A stretch of DNA of 64,000 nucleotides from a bacterium (GTDB taxonomy: Bacteria; SZUA-182; DTGQ01): positions 83,859 through 147,858 of the forward strand of contig JBFLZW010000054.1 in assembly GCA_040755755.1 (NCBI GenBank), written 5' to 3'. Every line of letters begins with the position of its first letter. Position 1 is the first letter of the stretch. A program made the translations under genes and the position numbers. The notes under the pieces were generated by a model, which saw nothing but the letters and a program-made list of their open reading frames with translations, ran no database searches and was not told where the DNA came from. Below, in pieces: positions 18,972 to 27,927 of this stretch.

Positions 18972-19229
18972 TCACATTTCAACTTGCGTCTTGTAGTGGT
19001 TGAGAACACTCTCCTCAATCAATTTTCGCATTTCCTTATTCAGGGGATGGGCGACATCCCGAAAAGTCCCATCCTTGGTTTTCTTATTTGGCATAGCGAC
19101 AAACAGTCCATTGTTGCCATGGATGATTTTCATATCCCGAACAACAAAGGCATCATCAAAAATAACCGTTGCGTAAGCCTTTAGCTTTTCACCATTTACT
19201 AAATAGATGTTCACGTCTGTTATTTCCAC
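18972..19229 (-). CDS. spoVG: SpoVG family RNA/DNA-binding regulator
   Basis: The 85-residue protein matches SpoVG over its full length: MEITDVNIYLVNGEKLKAY, DAFVVRDMKIIHG, GLFVAMPNKK and DVAHPLNKEMRKLIEE. SpoVG proteins bind nucleic acids and affect septation and other processes in Gram-positive bacteria. They also occur beside ispE in many Gram-negative anaerobes, where the role is less clear. It follows ispE by 28 nt on the same strand. Confidence 0.96.
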   Translation of the reverse strand: MEITDVNIYLVNGEKLKAYATVIFDDAFVVRDMKIIHGNNGLFVAMPNKKTKDGTFRDVAHPLNKEMRKLIEESVLNHYKTQVEM

Positions 19230-19257
19230 CTGCCTTCACCGTCCTCCCGGTAAAAAG

Positions 19258-20142
19258 TTAGTTGATCTTTGTGTTACCCACTGGTTGAGCTAAAAAAACC
19301 TTCCACCCACTACTTTCTTTCCTCATAAGATTAAAAGCCTGGTCGGCTAATGGATGATCAGCGAATATTCCAAAGACACTCGCACCGCTTCCACTCATGA
19401 CAGCACCCACGGCTCCCGCGGAAAACAGACGATTGGTTAATTCGGCAATTACAGGGTATCTCTTGACTACAACCGCTTCCAGGTCATTGTGAAGATAATA
19501 ACCTATCCGAGACAGGTCATTCTCTCTCAAAAAAAGTTGCACCATGTTAATATGATTCGACTTATTTGTCAATAACAAACTGGTATGCGCATAAACCCAT
19601 TGGGTTGCAATGGGAAAGCCGGGATTGACAATAACTATCCATGACTTAGGCAAGGGTGTCACAGGAGTGAGGTCTGCTCCGATCCCCTCACCCAGGGCAC
19701 AGGCATGTCCCGAAAGGAAAAAGGGTACATCCGCCCCAAGTTGCCTGCCCATCATAAGCTGCTCCTCATATGGAAGAGTAAGTTGAAACAGCTCGCTCAA
19801 GCCTTTCAGGGTAGCTGCCGCATCACTGCTGCCGCCCCCCAACCCTGCGGCTACCGGGATAGTTTTGCGGATACGGATGCGGACCCCGGATGGAACGCTG
19901 AACCGGGACAGAAACAGCCTGGCTGCTTTCCAGACGATGTTGTCCTGACCGGACGGGATATCCTCATCCCCTTCACAGACAAGCTCAATTCCCTCTCTGA
20001 CGGGCCAAAACTCCAGTTCGTCATGCAGGCTCACTGCCTGAAACAGGGTCCGGATGTCATGATATCCATCCTCTCTCTTTCCGAGAACCGCCAGCCCCAG
20101 ATTAATCTTTGCCGGAGCGATGACCTTTATCCCCTGCTCCAT
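19258..20142 (-). CDS. ispE: 4-diphosphocytidyl-2-C-methyl-D-erythritol kinase
   Basis: The 294-residue GHMP kinase phosphorylates CDP-methylerythritol in the MEP isoprenoid pathway. It has APAKINLGLAVLGKREDGYH at the N-terminus, the ATP-binding glycine loop PVAAGLGGGSSDAAA, a DVPFFLSG segment and the C-terminal GAVMSGSGASVFG. Length is standard. It lies immediately downstream (9 nt) of the LolB-like gene, matching the lolB-ispE order known from gammaproteobacteria. Confidence 0.97.
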   Translation of the reverse strand: MEQGIKVIAPAKINLGLAVLGKREDGYHDIRTLFQAVSLHDELEFWPVREGIELVCEGDEDIPSGQDNIVWKAARLFLSRFSVPSGVRIRIRKTIPVAAGLGGGSSDAAATLKGLSELFQLTLPYEEQLMMGRQLGADVPFFLSGHACALGEGIGADLTPVTPLPKSWIVIVNPGFPIATQWVYAHTSLLLTNKSNHINMVQLFLRENDLSRIGYYLHNDLEAVVVKRYPVIAELTNRLFSAGAVGAVMSGSGASVFGIFADHPLADQAFNLMRKESSGWKVFLAQPVGNTKIN

Positions 20143-20151
20143 TTTCTCCTG

Positions 20152-20973
20152 CTACCTTTCAGGCTGCCATCTGCCGATATTTTCGATCACAGTCCCGGAA
20201 GGATACGGCAGACGATAGGCGCTGTCAGTGATTCCTGAGTTCAGGGAGAACTGCTTGTATCGGATTTTCAGGTGCACCTTCGAGGGGATAAACGAACACT
20301 CAATCCGCCGGGGCCAGGTGTAGCCTTCAACTGTCTGGTAGTCGTCAAACAGGACAGTAAAAAGAGGCTCTCTGTCTGCATCCAGGGTTTCCATCCTGAC
20401 CATCACTCCTCTTTCCCGGTCTACCTGGATGCGGTACCAGGCCTGATTCTGACGGGAGAAAAATTCAATATTCTCTCCCTCGCCGCTCAGGGATCCACGT
20501 TTCAGCGTCTTTAATGATACATCGGCTGGAAGGTTTCCGGAAAAAAGCTCCACCAGAGACTCAGGCTGCAGGCAGATGCCGGTTAACCGGTATAAGTTCC
20601 GGCCCGATGATTCCCCGCACAAGACCCTTTGCTGATCCGGAGCGTAAAAGCAGATCCGGTTACTGTCCGCAACCAGAAAAAAGTAGGGGGTATCGGCAAA
20701 CCCCAGCCCCTCGATCCGGGTTCGATGAGAAGCATCAAAAACAAGATTTGCAGAAAAGCTTTGCTTTTTCCCCTCCCGGGTTATGCTGACCGATGCCCGC
20801 CCCCGAAAATCCTGAAATGCACTCCGGCGCTCCAGCAATTGATGGAGCGATTTTTCAACAGGCAGCAGGGTGCCACCAGGCTGACGATACTTTCCGGCGC
20901 ATCCCCAGACGATGCACAGATAAGCGCAGCACAGGATTAAAACTGCCGTCCGCCTGGTGAGGGGGAACATCAT
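20152..20973 (-). CDS. LolB-like outer-membrane lipoprotein
   Basis: The 273-residue product has a lipobox signal (CCAYLCIVWGCAGK), so it is probably lipid-anchored. The mature part has LolB/LppX-like features: FQDFRGRASVSITREGK, SFSANLVFDASHRTRIEGLG, and an incomplete barrel with YRIQVDRERGVMVRME. Its position just before ispE supports a LolB-like role in receiving or holding lipoproteins at the outer membrane. It is longer than E. coli LolB (about 200 residues). Its ATG overlaps the TPR gene stop as ATGA, so translation is coupled. Confidence 0.65.
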   Translation of the reverse strand: MMFPLTRRTAVLILCCAYLCIVWGCAGKYRQPGGTLLPVEKSLHQLLERRSAFQDFRGRASVSITREGKKQSFSANLVFDASHRTRIEGLGFADTPYFFLVADSNRICFYAPDQQRVLCGESSGRNLYRLTGICLQPESLVELFSGNLPADVSLKTLKRGSLSGEGENIEFFSRQNQAWYRIQVDRERGVMVRMETLDADREPLFTVLFDDYQTVEGYTWPRRIECSFIPSKVHLKIRYKQFSLNSGITDSAYRLPYPSGTVIENIGRWQPER

Positions 20974-22688
20974 TTGGCTTTCTCAATCTGCTGTTGCAGA
21001 TCTTCCAGGCATCGTTTGACATTCACATTGTTTGGATCATATTCCAGGGATTTTTTTAAGTAGTCACGAGCCAGAGGAAGGTCGCCTTTGCGGAAATAAA
21101 CCTGGCCGAGATGTTCATAGATCACCGGATCATCGGTAATAAGCTTGACCGCTTTGTTGAGCTCTACTGCCGACTCTTCCAGCAGCCCTTTTTTAAAATA
21201 AGCCCACCCGAGGCTGTCCAGGTATGCTCCATTTTCGGGCTCGAATTCAAGGGCTTTTTTGATCTTCGAAACCGCATCTTCCAGCTTGATCCCTCGCTCG
21301 GCATACATATAACCGATGTAATTGTAAGCTTCCGCCCGCTGCGGGTTCAGTTCGATGGTCTTTTCGAACTCACGGATGGAGTCTTCGAACCGGCCGGCCT
21401 TTTCGTAGATAGCTCCAAGGTAAAAATGCAGGCTGTCATTGTGAGGCTCGATGCCCAGGGCTTTTGAAAGGCAATCAATAGCCTCTGTGTACTGCCTGGT
21501 CTGATTATAGGTCAGGGCCAGAGTTATGTACAGATCCACGGTTTTGGGCTGGAGCCGGATCGCCTCTTTCAGGATCTGAATCGCTTCAGGCCATCGGTTC
21601 TGCTTCTGATAGAGATAATTGAGATGGACCCTGGCCTTGATCGATTCGGGGTGAAAGGTCAGGATCTTTTTAAACTGCGCAAGGCCGGCTTCATAATCCT
21701 GCATCTCTTCATAGGAGATACCAAGATACAGCCGGACATCCTCGTCGGCGGGGTTGGATTCCAGAAACTTTTTAAATGCCTCTATCGCTTTGGGATAGTG
21801 CTTCTGCTCGTAATAGATGAGCCCGATCTTGACATACGTTTCCGGGTTGTCGGGATCTTTTTGCTGGATGGTCTGAAACTGCTTCAATGCTTCATCCAGG
21901 TTGTCCTGAAGAATGAACAGTCTGCCGAGCTGGTACCGGAATTCCAGGGCTTCGGGGTCCTGATCGATGAGCTGGTTGTAAATCCTGACCGCCTGATCAT
22001 AATGCTTCTGGTTCTCGTAGACGATCGCCAGTTTGATGAGGGCGGATTTAAACTCAGGATTGATCTGAATGGCTTTTTTGAGATAATCGATCGCCGTCTC
22101 CACCATATTGAGCTCAAGATACACCTTGGCCAGATAGTAATAGGCGACATAATAGTCAGGTACAATCCCGATAAGCTGCTTATAGGTTTCGATACTTTTT
22201 TCATATTCTCCGCCCGTCGAATACACCTGCCCCAGAAACAGGTAGGCCATGGGGTTTTCCTTATCGATGCTGATTGCCTTCCGGTAAAGGGCAATGGCTT
22301 TTTCGACCGTACCCTGCTGAGAATAAATCCTGGCCATCCGGAAAACAGCCGCAACATTGTTAGGGTCGATAGCCAGTATTTTTTCACAGTGTGACAGGGC
22401 TTCCTCCACCATGCCCTGCTGGTGCAAAAGATTGGCCAGCTCACTGTGGAGAAAGAGGGATCGGGGGTCGGCCTTGGAGGCTTTGGTGTACTCTTCGATC
22501 GATTGGTCTATTTTCCCCTCATTACCGAATAACTCAGCCAGCAGAAAGTGATAATAGGCACTGCTCAAACCATTCGGTGCATCGGAAGGCCCATCTTCGG
22601 CCAGACAGGATACCGGTCCCAGAAGGCATAATATCATCAGTATGATTAACCAGCCGATTCCCCGGGGGGAAGGGGTTCTTTTGTCCAT
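20970..22688 (-). CDS. TPR-repeat protein, exported
   Basis: The ATG at 22688 is preferred because AAAGGTGG lies about 8 nt upstream; it gives 572 residues with a signal peptide (GWLIILMILCLLGPVSCLAED). Nearly all the rest is tandem tetratricopeptide repeats of 34 residues, around fourteen, each with the A-x3-Y/F and DP-N patterns (for example IDQSIEEYTKASKADPRSL). Such arrays bind partner proteins. It lies first in the block with the LolB-like gene and ispE, so an envelope assembly role is possible. Confidence 0.88.
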   Translation of the reverse strand: MDKRTPSPRGIGWLIILMILCLLGPVSCLAEDGPSDAPNGLSSAYYHFLLAELFGNEGKIDQSIEEYTKASKADPRSLFLHSELANLLHQQGMVEEALSHCEKILAIDPNNVAAVFRMARIYSQQGTVEKAIALYRKAISIDKENPMAYLFLGQVYSTGGEYEKSIETYKQLIGIVPDYYVAYYYLAKVYLELNMVETAIDYLKKAIQINPEFKSALIKLAIVYENQKHYDQAVRIYNQLIDQDPEALEFRYQLGRLFILQDNLDEALKQFQTIQQKDPDNPETYVKIGLIYYEQKHYPKAIEAFKKFLESNPADEDVRLYLGISYEEMQDYEAGLAQFKKILTFHPESIKARVHLNYLYQKQNRWPEAIQILKEAIRLQPKTVDLYITLALTYNQTRQYTEAIDCLSKALGIEPHNDSLHFYLGAIYEKAGRFEDSIREFEKTIELNPQRAEAYNYIGYMYAERGIKLEDAVSKIKKALEFEPENGAYLDSLGWAYFKKGLLEESAVELNKAVKLITDDPVIYEHLGQVYFRKGDLPLARDYLKKSLEYDPNNVNVKRCLEDLQQQIEKAK

Positions 22689-23034
22689 GATCTTTCCACC
22701 TTTCAGTACTGGATAGTGAGCTGATAGTTTGAACTCCCAAGGCATAGAGGCAGAGAACTTTAAGCTTACCACAAGTAGTATAACACAATTTTTTATAAAG
22801 TCAATTGGAACTCTCAAAGCATCTTAACAAAAATCAAAGCCTTATACCCAAACCAAATTCATTTTCCCGAATTCATACCCCTCTTTGAATTTATCGGAAG
22901 CTCTTTCCGATTTACCCTCCCTCTGCAAATTGTGCACTACATTAGAGCAACAGAATGATCTTCAGAAGCTTCGCTCGTTGCGCCGCGTCACCGGGAAAGC
23001 AGTATCCAAGCCACTCCGACAGGTAGCGATTATT

Positions 23035-23145
23035 ATGGCACCGATTTTGCTTGCTTACGGGGTGATCAAGTTATCTCCGTTTTTTAACAATCAGCCGCAA
23101 GCCTACTATACAAGCCGTACGTCCAGAATCACTAATGCAGGATAA
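23035..23145 (+). CDS. Possible small membrane protein
   Basis: An open frame of 86 codons from a TTG at 22885 or 36 codons from the ATG at 23035 ends 15 nt before the HEAT-repeat gene. It contains one hydrophobic stretch (VAIIMAPILLAYGVIKL) and a basic region before it. No family is recognised and no clear ribosome site decides the start. It could be a real small protein or a chance frame. Confidence 0.22.
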   Translation: MAPILLAYGVIKLSPFFNNQPQAYYTSRTSRITNAG

Positions 23146-23160
23146 AAAAAGGAAATTGGC

Positions 23161-24237
23161 ATGTCAAAGCAGATTGACCTTTGCAGTACTCGGAATTTAA
23201 GCTTCGCAGCTAAAAAACAAATCATACAGAGCCTGGGAAAACAAGGGAATGGAGATGCCTGCCGGTTACTCGTCGAATTTTTATCCGACAGCGACACAAC
23301 GATTCAGGAGTTGGCCGCATCCACCCTGATCAGGATCAATACTTCTGAAGTGACCGTCAGCCTTTTGCCCCTGCTGCATAAAAGTGATGCACAAATCCAG
23401 AATATGGTCATGGAGATCATCGCTGAGATTGCCTACGATCATATCTCTCTGCTCATTCCCTTACTGCAGGATTCTCACGAGCCGATCAGGGCCCGCATCG
23501 CCGACCTGCTCGGATTAATCGGCAACCCCGAGGCCGGAGAGGCATTAATAGCTTCTCTCCGGGACCCTTCTCCCCGAGTGAGGAGCGGAGCTCTGGCCAG
23601 CCTGGGAAAGCTGAAAAGCGAGGACGGGATCGGGGCAATCGAAAGACTGCTGCAGACCGAAGAGGAATCCTGGGTGATTTTCTCCGGTATCAAAAGCCTG
23701 GAACAAATCGGGGGCAAGAAGGCTATCCAGATTCTCCTGGAGCTTCTCAAGCAGGATGATGAATTTATCCTGGCGGCTTGCGTTGAATCTCTTGGCGAAA
23801 TCGGCAGCACGCAGATCATCAGCTCCATGCTCAGAAATATCGCTCATCCGAGCGACAGCATTATCGAGCGAATGAGCACGGCCTTCATATCCATACTCCA
23901 TCGACATGGGTTCTTCAGCCCGTCGAAACCGGCTGCACACTTATCCAAGCAAGCCAGGGCGGATCTCATTTCCTTCTTCAGCCTGTGTGTCAGGATCGCC
24001 ATCAATCAGGGGACCCGCCTGCGGGCCATTGAACTGCTCGGAAAGCTCAAGGCCAGGGAAAGTCTGGATATCCTGTCCAGAATCGCCCAAAACGGCCCCT
24101 CCATCTTTCAGGCCGCTGCGATCCAGTCTCTTCAGCATATTGGCGGAAATACAGCCAGGGTGCTCCTTCTGCAATTATCCCCTCCCTGGGTTCAGATGGC
24201 GGCAGGTCAGCAGTTCAGCAGTCACTCGGAAAATTAA
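23161..24237 (+). CDS. HEAT-repeat protein
   Basis: The 358-residue protein consists mainly of HEAT/PBS-lyase-type repeats of about 30 residues, such as LIPLLQDSHEPIRARIADLLGL and LIASLRDPSPRVRSGALASL. A less regular helical C-terminal third follows. There is no signal peptide, so it is probably cytoplasmic. HEAT arrays are protein-binding scaffolds in regulatory or assembly complexes; the partner is unknown. It converges on the P-type ATPase gene with 38 bp between them. Confidence 0.85.
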   Translation: MSKQIDLCSTRNLSFAAKKQIIQSLGKQGNGDACRLLVEFLSDSDTTIQELAASTLIRINTSEVTVSLLPLLHKSDAQIQNMVMEIIAEIAYDHISLLIPLLQDSHEPIRARIADLLGLIGNPEAGEALIASLRDPSPRVRSGALASLGKLKSEDGIGAIERLLQTEEESWVIFSGIKSLEQIGGKKAIQILLELLKQDDEFILAACVESLGEIGSTQIISSMLRNIAHPSDSIIERMSTAFISILHRHGFFSPSKPAAHLSKQARADLISFFSLCVRIAINQGTRLRAIELLGKLKARESLDILSRIAQNGPSIFQAAAIQSLQHIGGNTARVLLLQLSPPWVQMAAGQQFSSHSEN

Positions 24238-24275
24238 GGGCGGCAGGAACTCGGTTTACCCCTCCGGTGTTTCGG

Positions 24276-26435
24276 CTACTTGGAGAGAATTACGTCTTGC
24301 GTCACTGACCACTGACCACTCGCTGAGCCGTTGAGCATTGGCCGTAAAGCATTCAGGGAGGCGACGACCGCTGATCCGTTGCTGATGACGGTAGTGCCGA
24401 CAGGACCGAGGACCCCGAGTAAAGCCAGGGTAATTGCTCCCGTGTTGGGGTACAGGTTAATCTTCCAGTTTTGCTGGATAAGTCGGGTTGACTCCCGGGC
24501 GATATCGATGGCTTGAGGGATCTTCCACAGGTTTCCTTCCAGGAAGGACACCTGAGCGGTTTCCCTGGCCACATCCGCCCCTCCCTTGACTGCAATGCCT
24601 ACATCGGCCTGAACAAAGGCCGGGGTGTCGTTTATTCCATCTCCCACTACGGCCACGATATGCCCTCCATTCTGCAGCGACTTCACGACCTCTGCTTTCT
24701 CTTCAGGGAAGGTATCGGCCACATACTTGCCGATACCCAGAGTGTGGGCCACTTTCTGGGCAATGGCCGGATGATCGCCGGTCAGCATGACGATATCTTT
24801 GATCCCCCTGCGGCCAAGGGCCTGGATGACACTCGATGCTTCCGGCCGGATCGGGTCCGTATAGATCAAAAGGCCGATCAGACGGCCGTCCAGAGCGACA
24901 AACAGGGGAGTGGCTGCCCGCCCGTTCATCTTCAGGATATCCCGGTCAGCCTTGCCGATCCTGATTTCTTTCAGGGCCATGAAGCGGTGACACCCTACCA
25001 GCACCGAAGAGCCTCCGACCGTGGCCTCAACACCCAGACCGATCGTATAGTCAGAAGATTCCCTTTCGAGGATGGCTATTCCCCGCTGCCGGGCCGCCCT
25101 GACAATGGCCTCGGCCACCGGATGGGTCAGGCGGGCTTCGGCTGCGGCAGCCAGGGCCAGAACCTGTTCGCAGCTCATATTTCTCCCGTAGGGAATGGTC
25201 TCGACCACCTCGGGCTCTCCAAGGGTCAGGGTTCCGGTTTTATCAAAGACAATGGTATCGACCTCGGACAGAAGCTCCAGATAGCGGCCTCCCTTGATCA
25301 GGATGCCATGATGGGCAGCCTTGGCCATAGAGCTTAAAACCGTGGTCGGGGCAGCCACCCGGATGCCTGTCCCGTAATCGACAATGAGCAGGGAGGCTGT
25401 GGTGCCGGTGTTGCCGCTCAACGCCAGGGATGCCCCGGCAGCCAGGAAACTCCAGGGTACGAAGCGGTTGGCAAAGTGCTCGGCATAATTCTGAATCCTG
25501 GTTTCGCGGACAGGAGCGTTATTTACCAGGTGGACAATCCTGGCCCTGGTCGTCTCAGTTCCAACCTTCTCAGCTCTGATGTAGAGTTTTCCCTCCCGGA
25601 CCACGGTCCCCGCATAGACCAAAGCCCCCTCTTCCTTCTCAACCGGCATCGATTCACCGGTGAGGATTTTCTGGTCAACGGTAGCCCTGCCCACAAGAAC
25701 AATCCCATCGACCGGAATAAGCTCTCCAGGATAGACTACGACTTCATCCCCTGCCCTGATCTCTTCGACCCTCACCCGGACCTTCTTCCCGTTGCGGACG
25801 ATCCAGGCGAACTGGTCCAGGCCATCGAAGAGCCTCTCGATTGCCCGGTGAGACCGCTGCACGGTTGCATCACGGATAAAATCCCCCAGGGAAACGAGCC
25901 AGACCATGGCCGCAGCCGTACTGAACTGGCCGCGAAGGGCAAGAACTGCCGTAGCCGAGGCATCAAGGACATCCACATTCGGCCTGCCCCTGTTTGCGAC
26001 AAGGGCATTGAAGGCACGGGTGAAGATCGGAATGCTGGCCCCGGCCAGAAGCCAGGGAACAAACAGGGATTCAGACAGCATGCCAAGCGCCGCCGCTGTA
26101 CTGGATAAAGCCAGGGGCAGCCATGAGAGCCGTTGGCGATCGCCGCAATCGCCGGGACCGTTGCCCTGAGAGGGCTTGGGCTGGTAAGCTTTCAGTGCCT
26201 CGAAGGAAAGTCCCTCAAAGATGCCGATCAGTTCATCTTCGGTGAGGATGTTCGGCCGGTAGGTCAGGATGAGGCTCTTGCATCTTCGATTCAGCCTGAC
26301 CTCCTGAATTCCATGCCGGTCCCGGAAAAAGGCTTCCAAAGCCCCGTCCAGTTCCTGGTCAAACGGCTGGATTAATTCCAAGTGAAGGCGCAGACGGCCT
26401 CGGATTGAATGAATAATTCGGTATCGAAAAGGCAT
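24276..26435 (-). CDS. P1B-type ATPase with HMA_2-like N-terminus, CPC motif absent
   Basis: The 719-residue protein has an N-terminal HMA_2-like domain (IIHSIRGRLRLHL), the actuator loop with LTGESMPVE (about 258-266), the phosphorylation site DKTGT at 398-402, the HP dipeptide at about 438-439, TGD at 552-554 and GDGIND at 598-603. The membrane motif that normally reads CPC in heavy-metal pumps is replaced by DYGTG at 353-357, so metal specificity cannot be predicted. A separate group of HMA_2 ATPases lacks CPC. The last ~15 residues (SGQWSVTQD) are encoded by an intergenic CACTGACCACTGACC repeat. Confidence 0.93.
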   Translation of the reverse strand: MPFRYRIIHSIRGRLRLHLELIQPFDQELDGALEAFFRDRHGIQEVRLNRRCKSLILTYRPNILTEDELIGIFEGLSFEALKAYQPKPSQGNGPGDCGDRQRLSWLPLALSSTAAALGMLSESLFVPWLLAGASIPIFTRAFNALVANRGRPNVDVLDASATAVLALRGQFSTAAAMVWLVSLGDFIRDATVQRSHRAIERLFDGLDQFAWIVRNGKKVRVRVEEIRAGDEVVVYPGELIPVDGIVLVGRATVDQKILTGESMPVEKEEGALVYAGTVVREGKLYIRAEKVGTETTRARIVHLVNNAPVRETRIQNYAEHFANRFVPWSFLAAGASLALSGNTGTTASLLIVDYGTGIRVAAPTTVLSSMAKAAHHGILIKGGRYLELLSEVDTIVFDKTGTLTLGEPEVVETIPYGRNMSCEQVLALAAAAEARLTHPVAEAIVRAARQRGIAILERESSDYTIGLGVEATVGGSSVLVGCHRFMALKEIRIGKADRDILKMNGRAATPLFVALDGRLIGLLIYTDPIRPEASSVIQALGRRGIKDIVMLTGDHPAIAQKVAHTLGIGKYVADTFPEEKAEVVKSLQNGGHIVAVVGDGINDTPAFVQADVGIAVKGGADVARETAQVSFLEGNLWKIPQAIDIARESTRLIQQNWKINLYPNTGAITLALLGVLGPVGTTVISNGSAVVASLNALRPMLNGSASGQWSVTQDVILSK
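24301..24321. repeat. CAGTGGTCAGTG dispersed repeat inside the ATPase 3' end
   Basis: GTCACTGACCACTGACCACT, the complement of the CAGTGGTCAGTGGTCAG motif seen at 12701-12717 and 33495-33550, lies in the last codons of the P-type ATPase gene. There it encodes the tail residues SGQWSVT. In the other two places the motif is intergenic. Confidence 0.85.
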
Positions 26436-26763
26436 GTTCTCTTCCTCATCTTCCTTATGCTTCGTAACTGCTCAGATTATTGAGGCTGAAGGCTGTTAGT
26501 TTAAAATCCTTTCCATTTCCACTCCCATCTCCTATGACCGGGAATTTTTTATTATGCTTTTTTATGGTTGTACACTGACAATGGATTACTCTAAGGTTGG
26601 CTGCTGGCAGGAGTTTTTCTCCTTGAGCTGGCAAGAAAACTTTTCCATGCCCTTACGCAGCTTTGAATCTTACGAATGGGGCGCATGTGTTAGCGGATTT
26701 GGATACGGTATCAGTAATTTGTAACCAAGACTTATCGGCAATATTCTGGGTTTGTGACTACCG

Positions 26764-26809
26764 AAAAAACGAGCATTGCGGAGATTAAAAAACGAGCATT
26801 GCGGAGATT
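26764..26809. repeat. 23-bp perfect tandem duplication in the lepB-ATPase gap
   Basis: Two adjacent identical 23-nt units (AAAAAACGAGCATTGCGGAG plus ATT) occupy 26764-26786 and 26787-26809. They sit in the 437-bp gap between the P-type ATPase start and the lepB end. The rest of the gap shows a short AGGCTGAAGGCTGTTAG motif near 26485 shared with the 28750-28845 region, and no gene. A 38-codon frame from 26810 overlaps lepB and is not convincing. Confidence 0.85.
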
Positions 26810-26872
26810 ATGGAGAAGACTCTGGAAAAGATCGGCTACTGCCAAAGCACTCTTGCCCTGTCGGAACAAATC

Positions 26873-27463
26873 CTAGTGCAATATCTTGGCAAAACGGTTC
26901 CATCGGACCCATTTTCGATCTGAATCCCATGACCAGTAAATGATAAAAGCTTTCCCCTTGATCAAATCTTCCTGTAAAAGCCCCCAGAATCGACTGTCAA
27001 GGCTGCAATCGCGATTATCGCCCATCACAAAGAAATATCCCTCCGGGATAGTGATGGGGCCGAAGTTATCCCGGTTGGGAGGAACATACATGGATGCTTC
27101 GCCACTTTCATGGATCGTATAGGGTTCATCCAGGGCCTTGCCATTCAGGTAAACATGCTTATTCTGAATCTCCAGAGTGTCGCCGGGGCGTCCGATCAGG
27201 CGTTTGATAAAGTCCCGCGACGGGTCCTTGGGATATTTAAAGACAATTATATCCCCCCGCTGCGGTTTTTCGAATCGGTAAATGAACTTGTTGACAAGGA
27301 TATGATCTCCTATCTGCAGGGTTGGGATCATGGACCCTGAGGGAATTTTAAAAGCCTGGACAATAAACGTGCGGATGACAAGGGCGAGAGCTACGGCGAT
27401 GATAATTGCTTCCAGATATTCCCGATAGATTGACTTTCTTTTGATCTCTTTATCCTGATTCAT
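26873..27463 (-). CDS. lepB: Signal peptidase I
   Basis: The 196-residue protein removes signal peptides from exported proteins at the outer face of the inner membrane. One membrane anchor (YLEAIIIAVALALVIRTFIV) is followed by the catalytic Ser44 in PSGSMIPTL and the general base Lys87 in FIKRLIGRPGD. The box E motif GDNRDCSLDSRFWG is present. Length is that of the short bacterial type I enzymes. It stands alone. Confidence 0.96.
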   Translation of the reverse strand: MNQDKEIKRKSIYREYLEAIIIAVALALVIRTFIVQAFKIPSGSMIPTLQIGDHILVNKFIYRFEKPQRGDIIVFKYPKDPSRDFIKRLIGRPGDTLEIQNKHVYLNGKALDEPYTIHESGEASMYVPPNRDNFGPITIPEGYFFVMGDNRDCSLDSRFWGLLQEDLIKGKAFIIYWSWDSDRKWVRWNRFAKILH

Positions 27464-27738
27464 AAAAATATTGAATTCCTCGAAAAGTTAATATATAAGT
27501 GCAAAAGATGCAGACAAAAACATAATTTTAATCATGGTTCAAAGATTTGTCAAGTATCAGGCCGTACTCAAACGGGATACCGCTGAATCGGTTAGCGGGA
27601 CAAATTCCAGGTATCCGGCGATTATGCTTTAAAATAAAACGGCTTTCTAATCCATCTGCCGAAAATATGGCCCAAGTCATGGATATTAATCCATATATTA
27701 TTTCCCCTCGATACCTTGAATTGCCAAGGGTATTTTTC

Positions 27739-27767
27739 TTGACAAGAATAAAACAGTGTGTTAAGTT
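27739..27767 (+). promoter_or_regulatory. Possible sigma-70 promoter upstream of the IclR gene
   Basis: A perfect TTGACA at 27739-27744 is followed after 17 nt by TAAGTT at 27762-27767, a poor -10. It lies about 160 nt upstream of the IclR start. The remaining 27464-27927 gap has GC-rich hairpin-forming sequence near 27825-27875 but no gene. Confidence 0.25.
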
Positions 27768-27927
27768 TATCTATCACTGGCAACAGGCACTGGAATGAAG
27801 AGCGGTCTTCTTTTCAGCCTGAGGGATCCTTCCTTGAGCGAATTGCTCCGGTTGGAAGGAGCTCACTTTCCGGATGAGGAGAATGCCTTTCTGCGGGCTT
27901 GCAGCAGAATTTAAGGTTAATGAGTGG

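Noticed and set aside
21624-22394. Open frame on the plus strand within the TPR gene
   Set aside because: It is antisense to the TPR repeats; its apparent regularity comes from the repeats on the other strand.
26810-26926. 38-codon frame from 26810 (MEKTLEKIGYCQSTLALSEQ)
   Set aside because: It overlaps the lepB 3' end, has no clear ribosome site and no recognisable domain.
27820-27880. GC-rich stems before the IclR gene as a riboswitch
   Set aside because: No conserved riboswitch core could be recognised and the IclR gene has a possible simple promoter upstream.
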